Assembly (NCBI RefSeq): GCF_013266735.1
Contig: NZ_JABSNU010000019.1
Coordinates: 1-64,000, forward strand
DNA length: 64,000 nt
Direction of reading: 5' to 3'
Origin: Pedobacter foliorum
Lineage (GTDB): Bacteria; Bacteroidota; Bacteroidia; Sphingobacteriales; Sphingobacteriaceae
Within the stretch, counting starts at the first letter, position 1. The number at the start of each line of letters is the position of its first letter. Positions 41,852-51,132 of this stretch are shown here, piece by piece. The position numbers and the translations under genes were made by a program. Below the pieces are notes generated by a model. It saw only the letters and a list, made by a program, of their open reading frames with translations, searched no databases and was not told the DNA's origin.

Positions 41852-44742
41852 TTCAGGATCTCTCTGATATCTTCCTTGCTTAAAGATTTGAAGAAACTTT
41901 CTTCTGTTGTAATCAAAGAGCTTGCTAATCGTTTTTTACGATTTTGCAATGCTAGTATCTTTTCCTCTACTGTATCTTTTGCAATGAATTTATAGATGAA
42001 TACTTTCTTCTCTTGACCTATTCTGTGTGTACGGTCGATTGCCTGCTGCTCTACGGCCGGGTTCCACCATGGATCAAGGATAAACACATAATCTGCCTGC
42101 GTTAAGTTTAAACCTACACCACCAGCTTTTATGGAAATCAAGAAGACTTTTAACTCAGTGTTTTTCTGGAATTCAGCAACTATTTCTCCTCGGTTTTTAG
42201 TCGATCCGTCAAGGTAAGAAAAGGCTATGTCTTCCTTTTCAAAATAGGATTTGAAGATATTTAAATGCTTCACAAATTGAGAAAAGATAAGCACCTTATG
42301 TCCACCCTTAAGTACGTTGTCTAATGTGTGGATTACATTTTCGAATTTTCCTGAATCAGACGTGTAGTCTTCATCTATCATTACTGGATGATTGGCCAGT
42401 TGGCGTAATGCAGTTAAACCCTGCAGAAGCTGTACTTGTTTCTTTGCATAAGTCCCATCGTCCATACTGCTTAGTAGGTCATTACGGTAAGCAGATTTTG
42501 TTTTTTCATAATAAGCGGCCTGATCTTCACTCATGTCACAATAAAACACCTGCTCTGTTTTTGATGGTAGTTCTGCTGCAACCTGTTCTTTTGTACGGCG
42601 TAAAACAAAAGGCTTGATGATAGCCTGTAGCTTTCGTGCCTTTTCCTCATCCTTTCTTTTCTCTATGGCCTGAACGTATTCTTCATTAAAGAATGATTGC
42701 GTACCAAGGAGCCCCGGGTTTAAAAAGGTTAGTTGGGTCCAAAGATCACTTACAGAATTCTCTACCGGTGTACCGCTTAGGATTAGTCTGTATTTAGATT
42801 TTAGCGCTTTAACAGCCTTAAAAGATTTTGATGAAGGGTTTTTTATGTTCTGACTCTCATCGAGTATAATATAGCTGAAATAGAAGTTTTTAAGGATGTC
42901 TATATCAACACGGGTAATTCCATAGGTGGTGATCACGATATCGTACTTAGCAAAGATACTTACGTCTTTATCTCTTGTTGTTCCAGTATGGGCGTGTATT
43001 TTAAGTTTAGGAGTGAACTTTTTAGCCTCATTTAGCCAGTTGTAAATCAATGATGTTGGCATAACAATTAATGAAGTGCCATGAGTTGAGTTTTGTTCAT
43101 TCTCTTCTTTAAGTTTTTGCAACATTGCCAGGGTTTGAATAGTTTTACCTAAACCCATATCATCCGCCAAACATCCACCAAAATTATATTCCCGTAAGAA
43201 ACTAAACCAATTGTATCCGGCCTTTTGGTAACTGCGTAAATCGCCCTTAAAGTGGACTGGCATTTGGGTATCTGCTATGTTCTCGAAATCGTTTAACCTT
43301 TCAAGTTTACGGCTTAGCGTTACATTAGCAATGCTATCCTCTGCCAGCTCATTAATCAGCCCAATGTGATGTTTCTTTAGGTGAAGCGATTTACTTCCCT
43401 CAGATAAACTAAAAAGGCTGCCATACTGCGTGAACCATTTTTCAGGGATAATCGCTATTGTGCCGTCAGGGAGTGTAAATTCCCTCTTTTTATGAAGGAT
43501 ATGCTGCTTAAGAGAAAGAAAAGGAACTGGAAATATGCCGAAGTATACTATGGCATTTATATCAAACCAATCGTTATCTTCTTTAATCTCAAAGTCGATT
43601 TTGTTTGCTGCAAATAGAAATTTCTTTGCACCGTTATACTGCTCTATTTCAAAACCAGCTTCTTTTAAATTTTCTATATGCTCGTTTACCCAATTGATAA
43701 TTGCGTAAGACTGGTCTTCATCATGACTATTAGAGACTTCGAGGTTGTAAAAAAGAGCACTTGTTTTTTTTAAACCAAGGTTCAATAAGGTGTCAAACTT
43801 TTGTTTCTCGAAACTTGTATCTCTCTTTATACGCGTGAAAATGTAATTGTCCTCTTCTTTGGCGAGTCGAACAGTTACCTTCTTTTCATTGCCCATTGCA
43901 AATGCATACTCCCCATATTTAAAATAGAGTTGAAGTTGAGAAACTCCTGATTCAACATAGATGACTTTTAATGTTGGTGTAGGATCATGCTTCTCCGTTT
44001 TTATATCAAAACCTTCTGCATAAACATGGTACTTCTCTATAAGAGGACAGACAAATTTTTCGAAATAGGTTTCTTCGGTTGCCTTCGGGATTGTGATGTA
44101 TCGCTTATTTAAGAATGGAAGAAGTTTTTTTCCTTCTATATCCTGTTCAAAGAAATAGATCATATCATTAAGTAACAGCCATGCCGGCTGATTACTTATG
44201 ATTTGCGCATCCTTAAACATAAAGTCAATTCTTAAGCCTTGATATTTTATTGTTGGGAAATAGCGGGTCTCAATGTTACTGCGCCTAAAGTGAAACAGTA
44301 CAGTTGAGGGCTCTGTTGCGATATCTATTTTGCGTTCTGCAGGCCAGCCATCATTGTCCATTAAATATAATGAGCCATCTGCCTTAAGTGCTTCAAGTAC
44401 CTCAGATAATTTCTTCTCAATTTTTGGGCGTACCGTTTCGTAAAATTTCTCATTAAAAAACTTGCTGAAAAATTCTCCTGGTCTTATCGCTTTCTTGTAA
44501 TATTTCTTTATTAAGAAATCTTGCTCTGTTTCATCAAGGATTTTGATGAGCTTAAAGTCATTATCTGTTAAATGTTTTGCAAATTCCTTAGCTGTATGAG
44601 AGAATAATCTTTGATAAGTAAGTGAAAAATCACCCTGAGGATTTAATTGAACCATATGGGGCTCTATTAAATATCCGAAATACGCGTGTTTACATAATGA
44701 ATATACAATTTTGCAGGGTTTAGTACTATCTACGCGTAACAT
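41848..44742 (-). CDS. SNF2-family helicase (HepA/RapA-like ATPase)
   Basis: 964 aa. The first about 450 residues form a bacterial SNF2-associated region. The ATPase core follows: ADDMGLGKT (Walker A, K533), a DESQ box in YIILDESQNIKNP, and LSGTPVENSVSDLWTQL. The helicase C-terminal lobe has LIFSQFVKHLNIF, LDGSTKNR, FLISIKAGGVGLNLTQADYVFILDPWWNP and QAIDRTHRIGQEKKVFIYKF. It translocates on double-stranded DNA and remodels protein-DNA or polymerase complexes. No defence or restriction partner is next to it, so a housekeeping role is more likely. Confidence 0.95.
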   Translation of the reverse strand: MLRVDSTKPCKIVYSLCKHAYFGYLIEPHMVQLNPQGDFSLTYQRLFSHTAKEFAKHLTDNDFKLIKILDETEQDFLIKKYYKKAIRPGEFFSKFFNEKFYETVRPKIEKKLSEVLEALKADGSLYLMDNDGWPAERKIDIATEPSTVLFHFRRSNIETRYFPTIKYQGLRIDFMFKDAQIISNQPAWLLLNDMIYFFEQDIEGKKLLPFLNKRYITIPKATEETYFEKFVCPLIEKYHVYAEGFDIKTEKHDPTPTLKVIYVESGVSQLQLYFKYGEYAFAMGNEKKVTVRLAKEEDNYIFTRIKRDTSFEKQKFDTLLNLGLKKTSALFYNLEVSNSHDEDQSYAIINWVNEHIENLKEAGFEIEQYNGAKKFLFAANKIDFEIKEDNDWFDINAIVYFGIFPVPFLSLKQHILHKKREFTLPDGTIAIIPEKWFTQYGSLFSLSEGSKSLHLKKHHIGLINELAEDSIANVTLSRKLERLNDFENIADTQMPVHFKGDLRSYQKAGYNWFSFLREYNFGGCLADDMGLGKTIQTLAMLQKLKEENEQNSTHGTSLIVMPTSLIYNWLNEAKKFTPKLKIHAHTGTTRDKDVSIFAKYDIVITTYGITRVDIDILKNFYFSYIILDESQNIKNPSSKSFKAVKALKSKYRLILSGTPVENSVSDLWTQLTFLNPGLLGTQSFFNEEYVQAIEKRKDEEKARKLQAIIKPFVLRRTKEQVAAELPSKTEQVFYCDMSEDQAAYYEKTKSAYRNDLLSSMDDGTYAKKQVQLLQGLTALRQLANHPVMIDEDYTSDSGKFENVIHTLDNVLKGGHKVLIFSQFVKHLNIFKSYFEKEDIAFSYLDGSTKNRGEIVAEFQKNTELKVFLISIKAGGVGLNLTQADYVFILDPWWNPAVEQQAIDRTHRIGQEKKVFIYKFIAKDTVEEKILALQNRKKRLASSLITTEESFFKSLSKEDIREILN

Positions 44743-44851
44743 TGATTAAAGATTAAAACAATCGGAGGGTAAGCATTTAAAAATCTTTAAACATACATCA
44801 AATTGAAGTTCTTTTCAAATGGAATCGCATAATATGTCTAAAATTTTATAA

Positions 44852-44907
44852 TGAGTTCGTCGAGGGAATCATACAGTTGGTCGTGTGTTACCTTACACTG
44901 GTATAAA
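44852..44907 (+). promoter_or_regulatory. LytTR-type paired direct repeats and promoter of GIN gene 2
   Basis: TGAGTTCGT (44852-44860) and ACAGTTGGT (44873-44881, a full match to WMMGTTNRK) are separated by 12 bp. TATAAA at 44902-44907 begins 26 bp after the second GTT. All distances equal those at 18221-18276. The two upstream regions stay alignable down to the start codons (AAATTGGCTGAAACG-like, GTCTTATT, ACCCTAAAAC). Confidence 0.62.
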
Positions 44908-44989
44908 AGAGAGAAATTGGCTGAAACGTTTGCTGGAAATGAGGGTCTTATTTACAAAAAAGCCCTACAGAACCCTAAAACTTAAAAAA

Positions 44990-45595
44990 ATGAAAACTCT
45001 AGCAAAAACAATCTTCGCCTCGGCATTAACAGTTATCTTTTTAGCTTCAACAGCTATCACAACGTTTGCCTCTGATATTGATAAAAAAGTAGTTGAATCA
45101 GTAGCCCCTATGACTTTTAATAAGGTGAAAGTAAGTGGGAATGTGAAGGTTCTTCTAGTTCAAAGTAAAAGAGAGAACATTGAAGTAATAAACGGTGAAT
45201 ATAATCAGGATAAAACCTCTATTAAGAGACTTGGATATACCTTGGTTATTAATTCTACTGAAGCCAGCCAGATAACAGTTTTGGTTTCGGTAAGTGATTT
45301 ACAGCGAATAGATGTATCAGGTAGTGCAGTTGTAAAAACTGATAGTAAGTTCAATGTTAAATATCTTCAGGTTTTTTTAAAAGATGATGCAAAAGCCATT
45401 GTTAAAGCAAATACTGAAAGCATGTATACTTATATAAAAGATAATGCTGATCTCAAACTGAGTGGAACAACAGCAGATCACACTTTGGTGAAAGATGATA
45501 TTTCGAAGCTTGATACAGATCAACTTGTAGCTTTGAAAACAACTACAACGCCATTTAATGAAGTAATGGTTGCTGCAAACAAAAAGATTAAATAA
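44990..45595 (+). CDS. GIN-domain (DUF2807-like) secreted protein
   Basis: 201 aa from the ATG at 44990, which opens the signal peptide (MKTLAKTIFASALTVIFLAS.., ending TFAS). The longer frame from 44885 is not used because it reads through the conserved promoter region. The mature part is one GIN/auto-transporter-adhesin-like beta-solenoid: FNKVKVSGNVKVLLVQSKRENIEV, VSVSDLQRIDVSGSAVV, then LKLSGTTADHTLV. It is probably on the surface or in the periplasm; function unknown. It is the intact paralogue of the broken gene at 18359. Confidence 0.85.
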   Translation: MKTLAKTIFASALTVIFLASTAITTFASDIDKKVVESVAPMTFNKVKVSGNVKVLLVQSKRENIEVINGEYNQDKTSIKRLGYTLVINSTEASQITVLVSVSDLQRIDVSGSAVVKTDSKFNVKYLQVFLKDDAKAIVKANTESMYTYIKDNADLKLSGTTADHTLVKDDISKLDTDQLVALKTTTTPFNEVMVAANKKIK

Positions 45596-45616
45596 GGAAT
45601 TCTACTTGCCTAAAAA

Positions 45617-45647
45617 AGCAGCTGATATGGAATCTGCTGCTTTTTTT
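45617..45647. terminator. Bidirectional terminator between GIN gene 2 and the ALDH gene
   Basis: AGCAGC (45617-45622) pairs with GCTGCT (45636-45641), followed by seven T on the plus strand and preceded by A-rich DNA that serves as a T-run on the minus strand. It can stop both convergent genes. Confidence 0.85.
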
Positions 45648-45660
45648 ATGCATATGTAAT

Positions 45661-47202
45661 TTATAAGTCGAACTTGATTCCTTGTGCAAGTGGAAGTGTG
45701 TTTGAGTAGTTTATTGTATTTGTTTGTCTACGCATGTAAGCTTTCCAGGCATCAGATCCGCTTTCTCTTCCTCCACCGGTTTCTTTCTCTCCGCCAAAGG
45801 CTCCTCCTATTTCAGCACCGGAAGTGCCTATGTTGACATTGGCAATCCCACAATCAGATCCTTGAGCAGATAAGAACTGTTCCGCTTCTCTTAGATTAAG
45901 CGTCATTATTGCTGATGATAAGCCTTGAGGGACGCCGTTTTGCAAAGCGATGGCTTCATCTAAAGTTTTATATTTTATTAGGTAAAGTATAGGAGCAAAG
46001 GTTTCGTGTTGTACAATTTTGTAATCATTCTTTACTTCGGCAATGCATGGTTTTACATAACATCCGCTGATATAAGCTGGTCCCTCAAGCACACCGCCTT
46101 CCACAACAAAGTTTCCTCCCTCAGTTTTACATTTTTCAATAGAGTTAAGGTAGTTGGCAACTGCGTCGGTATCAATTAGCGGGCCTACATGGTTATGCTG
46201 ATCAAGGGGGTCGCCAATGCGCAATTGGCCATAGGCTTTAACTAATTTTGCTTTAAATGTTTCGTAGACACTTTCATGGATTATTAGCCTGCGGGTTGAG
46301 GTACATCGTTGTCCGGCAGTTCCCACAGCCCCAAAAGCAGCCCCAATTAAACTCATATCTAAATCTGCATATTCAGAAATGATAATGGCATTGTTGCCAC
46401 CTAACTCCAATAGGCTTTTTCCTAATCGTGCACCAACAGCTACAGCAACTGCTTTTCCCATTCGGGTAGAGCCGGTTGCAGATATTAATGGAATGCGATG
46501 ATCATTTGTCATGAGTTCACCCACTTCCTTATCGCCAATGATTAGGTTGCAAACTCCTTCAGGGATATCATTTGCTTTAAAAACGGCTGCAATAATATGT
46601 TGACAGGCAATTGCGGTAATCGGAGTTTTTTCCGAAGGCTTCCAGATGCAAACATTTCCACAAATTAGGGCTAAGGCTGCATTCCAACTCCAAACGGCTA
46701 CCGGAAAGTTGAATGCGGAGATAATTCCGATGATTCCTAATGGATGCCATTGCTCGTACATGCGATGACTGGGGCGTTCAGAATGCATGGTTAAACCATA
46801 CAACTGACGAGATAAGCCGACAGCAAAATCACAGATGTCAATCATTTCCTGTACTTCGCCAAACCCTTCCTGAAGGCTTTTCCCCATTTCATAAGAGACC
46901 AATGTGCCCAGATCTTCCTTGCTTTTGCGAAGAGCATCGCCAAACTGTCTTATAATTTCTCCGCGCTTTGGAGCGGGTAAGCTACGCCAGAATAAATAAG
47001 CTTCTTCGGCTTTTTTTACTACTACTTCATAATTTTCAATTGTAGCAACTTTTACACCTGCTATTTTCTTAGCATCAACAGGAGAATTGCTATCGAGTAT
47101 CTTTGCATCTGTGGATGCTCCCCATTGATTTCCTGTGCTGTAGGCCGGATTTAAATCCAGAATGTTTAAGTTTTTTAAAACCTGACTGATATTATTCTGC
47201 AT
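45661..47202 (-). CDS. Aldehyde dehydrogenase, ALDH7 type (piperideine-6-carboxylate / aminoadipate-semialdehyde dehydrogenase)
   Basis: 513 aa. NAD-binding and catalytic motifs are WNAALALICGNVCIWKPSEKTP, ISATGSTRMGKAV, LLELGGNNAIII (general base Glu) and GTAGQRCTSTRRL with the nucleophile C300. The tail GGAFGGEKETGGGRESGSDAWKAYMRRQT and the N-terminal NQWGASTDAKILDSNSPVD are those of the antiquitin (ALDH7) branch, which oxidises the lysine-breakdown semialdehyde. A role in lysine catabolism is inferred from subfamily only; no other lysine gene is near. Confidence 0.92.
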   Translation of the reverse strand: MQNNISQVLKNLNILDLNPAYSTGNQWGASTDAKILDSNSPVDAKKIAGVKVATIENYEVVVKKAEEAYLFWRSLPAPKRGEIIRQFGDALRKSKEDLGTLVSYEMGKSLQEGFGEVQEMIDICDFAVGLSRQLYGLTMHSERPSHRMYEQWHPLGIIGIISAFNFPVAVWSWNAALALICGNVCIWKPSEKTPITAIACQHIIAAVFKANDIPEGVCNLIIGDKEVGELMTNDHRIPLISATGSTRMGKAVAVAVGARLGKSLLELGGNNAIIISEYADLDMSLIGAAFGAVGTAGQRCTSTRRLIIHESVYETFKAKLVKAYGQLRIGDPLDQHNHVGPLIDTDAVANYLNSIEKCKTEGGNFVVEGGVLEGPAYISGCYVKPCIAEVKNDYKIVQHETFAPILYLIKYKTLDEAIALQNGVPQGLSSAIMTLNLREAEQFLSAQGSDCGIANVNIGTSGAEIGGAFGGEKETGGGRESGSDAWKAYMRRQTNTINYSNTLPLAQGIKFDL

Positions 47203-47502
47203 AACTCTTTTCCATTTTTATGAATTGTTGCATAAAGGGTTGATGTTTTCGTGACGAGAATATTACTCGTCTTAAAATAAAGTTACGTTATTTTGTATTG
47301 AATTAGGACCAGAACCCTTGTTTCATTTTCTATCTTGCTAAACATTCTTAGGGCAGGGTGTTTAAGCTAACTATTATTATTTCAGTTGTTTAGAGGCAAG
47401 GGTGTGTGTATGTTGAAAATTAATTGGTTAGTACTACTAATAATTGTTGTAAACTTATAATGTATTTTTAACACAGGGATCTGTTCTTTAATTATTTGAT
47501 AC
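47203..47502. other. Divergent intergenic region (300 bp)
   Basis: It lies between the divergent ALDH and TPR genes and must hold both promoters. A 13-bp palindrome (TTAGTA-C-TACTAA) sits at 47428-47440, about 60 bp before the TPR start, and could be an operator. I saw no clear TAnnTTTG promoter and no RNA or small gene. Confidence 0.4.
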
Positions 47503-48906
47503 ATGGAAGAGGAATTTTATTTTGATTTTAGCGATGATGCGCAACGTTCAGTAGAACGTTACGAAGAGATGATACGTAATCAGGATCAGTACTTTTTTGA
47601 TGCCCAGGCCTTTGAAAATATTATTGATTACTACATTGAAAAGAACGATCCGGTAAAGGCATTGCAGGTAATAGAATATGCCTTGAACCAGCATCCTTAT
47701 GCAGCCGTGTTCTTAGTTAAGCAAGCTCAGCTGTTTTTTGTTACTGATCAGACCGAACGTGCATTTTTGGCATTGCAAAAGGCAGAAATGCTTGAAGCAT
47801 CGGAAGCGGAGATTTATATTCTGAGAGGGAATATCTACAATAGCCTTGAACGCTATTCGGAGGCTCTGGATAATTTTCAGAAGGCACTTGAATTCGCCGA
47901 AACTACTGATGAAATCTTATTGCAAATTGCTTACGTATATCAAAACATGCTCGATTACGAGAGTGCTATTGTTTATATTAAGCAAAGTCTGGAACAAAAT
48001 ATGGAAAACAAGGACGGCTTGTATGAACTTGCCTTCTGTTATGATATATTAGACAAGCAGGAAGAAAGCATCCAGTTTTATCAGGAATATATAGATAATG
48101 ATCCTTATTCATATGCTGCATGGTATAATCTTGCAAACTCTTATCACAAGCTTGATCTTTTTGAAAAAGCGATAGATGCATACGACTATGCTATCCTGAT
48201 CAAGGACAATTTTGCTTCAGCTTACTATAATAAAGGAAATGCTTTAGTTCAACTTGATCGTTTTGCCGAAGCCATAGAAGTTTATAAGCATACTTTTGAA
48301 TACGAAAAACCTAATGCCGATACCTATTGTGCAATTGGGGAATGTTATGAGAAATTGGAGCGTATGGATGAAGCTCGTTCTTATTATAAAAAGTCTGTTA
48401 AAATGGATCCAAAGATGGCAGATGCCTGGTTTGGGATAGGGGTAACGCTTAATTTTGAAGAGCGTTTCTTTGAGTCACTTCATTTTTACAAAAAGGCAAT
48501 TGAGCTTGATGATGAAAATCCTGACTTCTGGTTTGCCATGGCTGATGCTTATTACAAGCTAGGTCAGATTGAACAATCTGTTGAGGCTTATTATAAAGTT
48601 TTGGAATATAATCCGGTGGATGTTGAAGCCTGGTTAGACTTCTCGACAGTGCTATATGAACAGGGGAAATTGCTTGAAGCATCCGAAACTATCGCTGATG
48701 CTATAAAAAACAACCCTGATGCTGCAGAACTCTATTACAGGATGGTAGCGTACTTGTTTGCCCTTGGAGAAAAGAACGATGCATTGTTATATTTAGAAAC
48801 CGCATTGGCCACAGACCCAGATAAACATTACATTTTATTTGAATATTTACCCCAATTACAGGAGAACGGTTCAATACTTGAAGTGATCAACCGTTATTTA
48901 AAATAA
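47503..48906 (+). CDS. Tetratricopeptide-repeat protein
   Basis: 467 aa, no signal peptide. An acidic N-terminus (MEEEFYFDFSDDAQ) is followed by about 12 TPR units of 34 residues. They are easily seen from the repeated pattern of W/Y, L..A and final P, such as AEIYILRGNIYNSLERYSEALDNFQKALEFA, YAAWYNLANSYHKLDLFEKAIDAYDYAI and ADAWFGIGVTLNFEERFFESLHFYKKAIELD. It should be a cytoplasmic protein-protein scaffold; partner unknown. A strong terminator follows immediately, so it is monocistronic. Confidence 0.92.
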   Translation: MEEEFYFDFSDDAQRSVERYEEMIRNQDQYFFDAQAFENIIDYYIEKNDPVKALQVIEYALNQHPYAAVFLVKQAQLFFVTDQTERAFLALQKAEMLEASEAEIYILRGNIYNSLERYSEALDNFQKALEFAETTDEILLQIAYVYQNMLDYESAIVYIKQSLEQNMENKDGLYELAFCYDILDKQEESIQFYQEYIDNDPYSYAAWYNLANSYHKLDLFEKAIDAYDYAILIKDNFASAYYNKGNALVQLDRFAEAIEVYKHTFEYEKPNADTYCAIGECYEKLERMDEARSYYKKSVKMDPKMADAWFGIGVTLNFEERFFESLHFYKKAIELDDENPDFWFAMADAYYKLGQIEQSVEAYYKVLEYNPVDVEAWLDFSTVLYEQGKLLEASETIADAIKNNPDAAELYYRMVAYLFALGEKNDALLYLETALATDPDKHYILFEYLPQLQENGSILEVINRYLK

Positions 48907-48909
48907 AGG

Positions 48910-48958
48910 TCGGACAGTTTTTATTAGTTATGCTGATGAAAACTGTCCGATTTTTTTT
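48910..48958 (+). terminator. Terminator after the TPR gene
   Basis: Perfect 12-bp arms (48910-48921 and 48939-48950) with a 17-nt loop, followed by eight T. The next gene starts at 48975, so it needs its own promoter; the only -7-like box seen is CACCTTTG just before its ATG. Confidence 0.92.
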
Positions 48959-48974
48959 CACCTTTGTGACCAAT

Positions 48975-49745
48975 ATGAATTACCCATTGAATAATATACC
49001 CGAACGACCTGTAAAACCTAGGAACAAAGGAATTACGATGGTTATGGATAAAGGGCTAAGCTTAAGACAAACAGAAGATTTTATAGACGTTGCCGGAATA
49101 CATTCTGATATTGTAAAGTTAGGCTGGGCTACATCTTTTGTAACTCCGAATCTGAAAGAGAAATTGGCTATTTATAAATCGGCAGGTATTCCTACCTATT
49201 TTGGCGGTACTCTTTTCGAAGCATTCATTATCAGAAATCAGTTCGACGATTACTGTCGTGTCTTGGAAAAGTTCGATATGGAGTATGTAGAAGTTTCTGA
49301 CGGTTCAATTACTATTGAGCATGATTTAAAATGCGAGTTTATCCAAAAGTTATCTAAGCAGGTTACTGTAATCTCTGAAGTAGGGTCTAAAGATGCGGCC
49401 AAAATATTTGCGCCATATAAATGGATCAAACTAATGCAGGCAGAAATCGAGGCTGGATCATGGAAGGTAATAGCTGAAGCCAGAGAGGGTGGTAACGTGG
49501 GTATTTACAGAGGGTCAGGAGAAGTTAGAGAGGGATTAGTTGATGAGATCCTTACCCAGATTCCTGAAGAAACTATTATTTGGGAAGCCCCTCAAAAGGA
49601 ACAACAGGTATGGTTTATTAAACTTCTAGGCTCAAATGTGAATCTTGGTAACATAGCGCCAGCGGAAGTTATACCATTGGAGACTATTCGTTTAGGATTA
49701 AGAGGTGATACTTTTGATCACTTTTTGGATTTAGCGAAGTTGTAA
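48975..49745 (+). CDS. Phosphosulfolactate synthase (ComA-like)
   Basis: 256 aa from ATG 48975 (MNYPLNN). The upstream frame from 48930 runs through the terminator and is not used. The (beta/alpha)8 enzyme adds sulfite to phosphoenolpyruvate, giving (R)-phosphosulfolactate. Landmarks: KPRNKGITMVMDKGLS, DIVKLGWATSF, KSAGIPTYFGGTLFEAF, YVEVSDGSI, VISEVGSKDA and AREGGNVGIYRGSGEVR. In archaea it opens coenzyme M synthesis, and in Bacillus it makes sulfolactate for spores. Here a role in sulfonolipid supply is possible. aroE follows after 37 bp. Confidence 0.9.
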   Translation: MNYPLNNIPERPVKPRNKGITMVMDKGLSLRQTEDFIDVAGIHSDIVKLGWATSFVTPNLKEKLAIYKSAGIPTYFGGTLFEAFIIRNQFDDYCRVLEKFDMEYVEVSDGSITIEHDLKCEFIQKLSKQVTVISEVGSKDAAKIFAPYKWIKLMQAEIEAGSWKVIAEAREGGNVGIYRGSGEVREGLVDEILTQIPEETIIWEAPQKEQQVWFIKLLGSNVNLGNIAPAEVIPLETIRLGLRGDTFDHFLDLAKL

Positions 49746-49782
49746 TTTAATAAGTATCACCCTGTAATTATAACTTGTTAGA

Positions 49783-50526
49783 ATGAGAAAATTTGGGCTA
49801 ATCGGGTTTCCGTTATCACATTCCTTTTCAAAAAAATTCTTCACAGAGAAATTTTTAAATGAACATATTCCTGATTGCGAATATGATCTTTTTCCAATAG
49901 AAAGCATTGATCTTTTGCCAGAGCTTATTTCTCAAAATGTTGGGTTAGAAGGTATAAATGTAACTATACCTTATAAACTGGCTGTACTTCCTTTTTTAAA
50001 TGAGGTTGATGAAGCAGCAGATCAAATAGGTGCAGTGAATTGTATTTCTATTCAAAATGAAAATGGCAAGAAACTGCTGAAAGGGTACAATACTGATGCT
50101 TATGGTTTTGAGGAGTCTTTAAAGCCGATGCTAAATGAACAACACAAAAAGGCCCTCGTTTTTGGAGATGGTGGAGCAGCTAAAGCAGTAAAATATGTTT
50201 TAAATAAACTTAATATACCTTTTATTGTAGTTACAAGAACACCAACTTCTAATAGTATTCTTTATGATGCTGTAACTCCTGAACTACTTCAGGAATATAC
50301 AGTTTTGATCAATACTACACCGTTGGGAATGTCTCCTAATATTGAATCTTGTCCAGATATTCCTTACGAAGTATTGACTGAAGGACATTTAGCTTATGAT
50401 TTAGTTTACAATCCTGAAGAGACAACATTTCTAGCGAAATCAAAGGCTCATGGAGCGAGTACAAAAAATGGGCTTGAAATGCTTTACCTTCAAGCAGAGC
50501 GATCCTGGTATATTTGGAATACATAG
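49783..50526 (+). CDS. aroE: Shikimate dehydrogenase
   Basis: 247 aa. It reduces 3-dehydroshikimate to shikimate with NADPH. The substrate domain has GLIGFPLSHSFSKKFF and GINVTIPYKLAVLPFL (catalytic Lys of the VTIPYK stretch), the NADP domain has ALVFGDGGAAKAVKYVL, NTTPLGMSPN, and the final TKNGLEMLYLQAERSWYIW. Slightly shorter than the usual 270 or so. Likely cotranscribed with comA-like and gldD (gldD starts at the next base). Confidence 0.95.
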   Translation: MRKFGLIGFPLSHSFSKKFFTEKFLNEHIPDCEYDLFPIESIDLLPELISQNVGLEGINVTIPYKLAVLPFLNEVDEAADQIGAVNCISIQNENGKKLLKGYNTDAYGFEESLKPMLNEQHKKALVFGDGGAAKAVKYVLNKLNIPFIVVTRTPTSNSILYDAVTPELLQEYTVLINTTPLGMSPNIESCPDIPYEVLTEGHLAYDLVYNPEETTFLAKSKAHGASTKNGLEMLYLQAERSWYIWNT

Positions 50527-51111
50527 ATGAAAAAGCACAACTTTTTTTTTCTTTTTATGTTAATAATGTTGCTTTCCGCATGTACAGGGAATAATTATTC
50601 TCCTAAGCCGAGAGGGTTCTTTAATATAGAAATGCCGAAAAAAGTGTACAAAACATTTAATAACGGATGTGCCTTTTCATTTGATTATCCGGTTTATGCA
50701 GAGATGGTAAAAGACAATAGTAAGGATACAAGACCTTGCTGGTACAATCTTTCTTTCCCTCAGTTTAATGGCAGGTTGCATCTCACCTATTACGATGTAT
50801 CTTCAAAAAAAGAATATGAGGGTTTGGTTGAGGATGCAAGAACTTTTGCATTTAAGCATACCGTAAAGGCTAACTCAATAGATCAGAAGCTTATTAATTT
50901 TCCTGATAAGAAAGTTTATGGTGTCTATTATGCAATAGAGGGGAATACAGCATCTTCCGTTCAGTTCTTCTTAACGGATAGTACTAAGCACTATTTTAGG
51001 GGAGCTTTATATTTTAATGAGCGACCGCAGTACGATTCTATACAGCCTGTCGTTTCCTTTATTAAAAAGGATATTGACAGAATGATTAGTACATTTAAGT
51101 GGATAAATTAA
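50527..51111 (+). CDS. gldD: Gliding motility lipoprotein GldD
   Basis: 194 aa. The lipobox is LLSAC (Cys at about residue 19), followed by PKPRGFFNIEMPKKVYKTFNNGCAFSFDYPVY and the family-typical CWYNLSFPQFNGRLHLTYY and YGVYYAIEGNTASSVQFFLTDSTKHYFRGALYFNERP. GldD is one of the lipoproteins needed for gliding and for stability of the type IX secretion machinery in Flavobacterium. Other gld genes are not in this window. It begins at the base after the aroE stop. Confidence 0.93.
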   Translation: MKKHNFFFLFMLIMLLSACTGNNYSPKPRGFFNIEMPKKVYKTFNNGCAFSFDYPVYAEMVKDNSKDTRPCWYNLSFPQFNGRLHLTYYDVSSKKEYEGLVEDARTFAFKHTVKANSIDQKLINFPDKKVYGVYYAIEGNTASSVQFFLTDSTKHYFRGALYFNERPQYDSIQPVVSFIKKDIDRMISTFKWIN

Positions 51112-51132
51112 CACCACATAAGGAATTTTAAA

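Noticed and set aside
41848..44742. SNF2 helicase as part of a defence island
   Set aside because: Neighbours are aat, yccF and a GIN protein; no nuclease, methylase or other defence gene is nearby.
44885..44989. N-terminal extension of GIN gene 2
   Set aside because: The extension reads through the TATA box and the conserved promoter region; a normal signal peptide starts at 44990.
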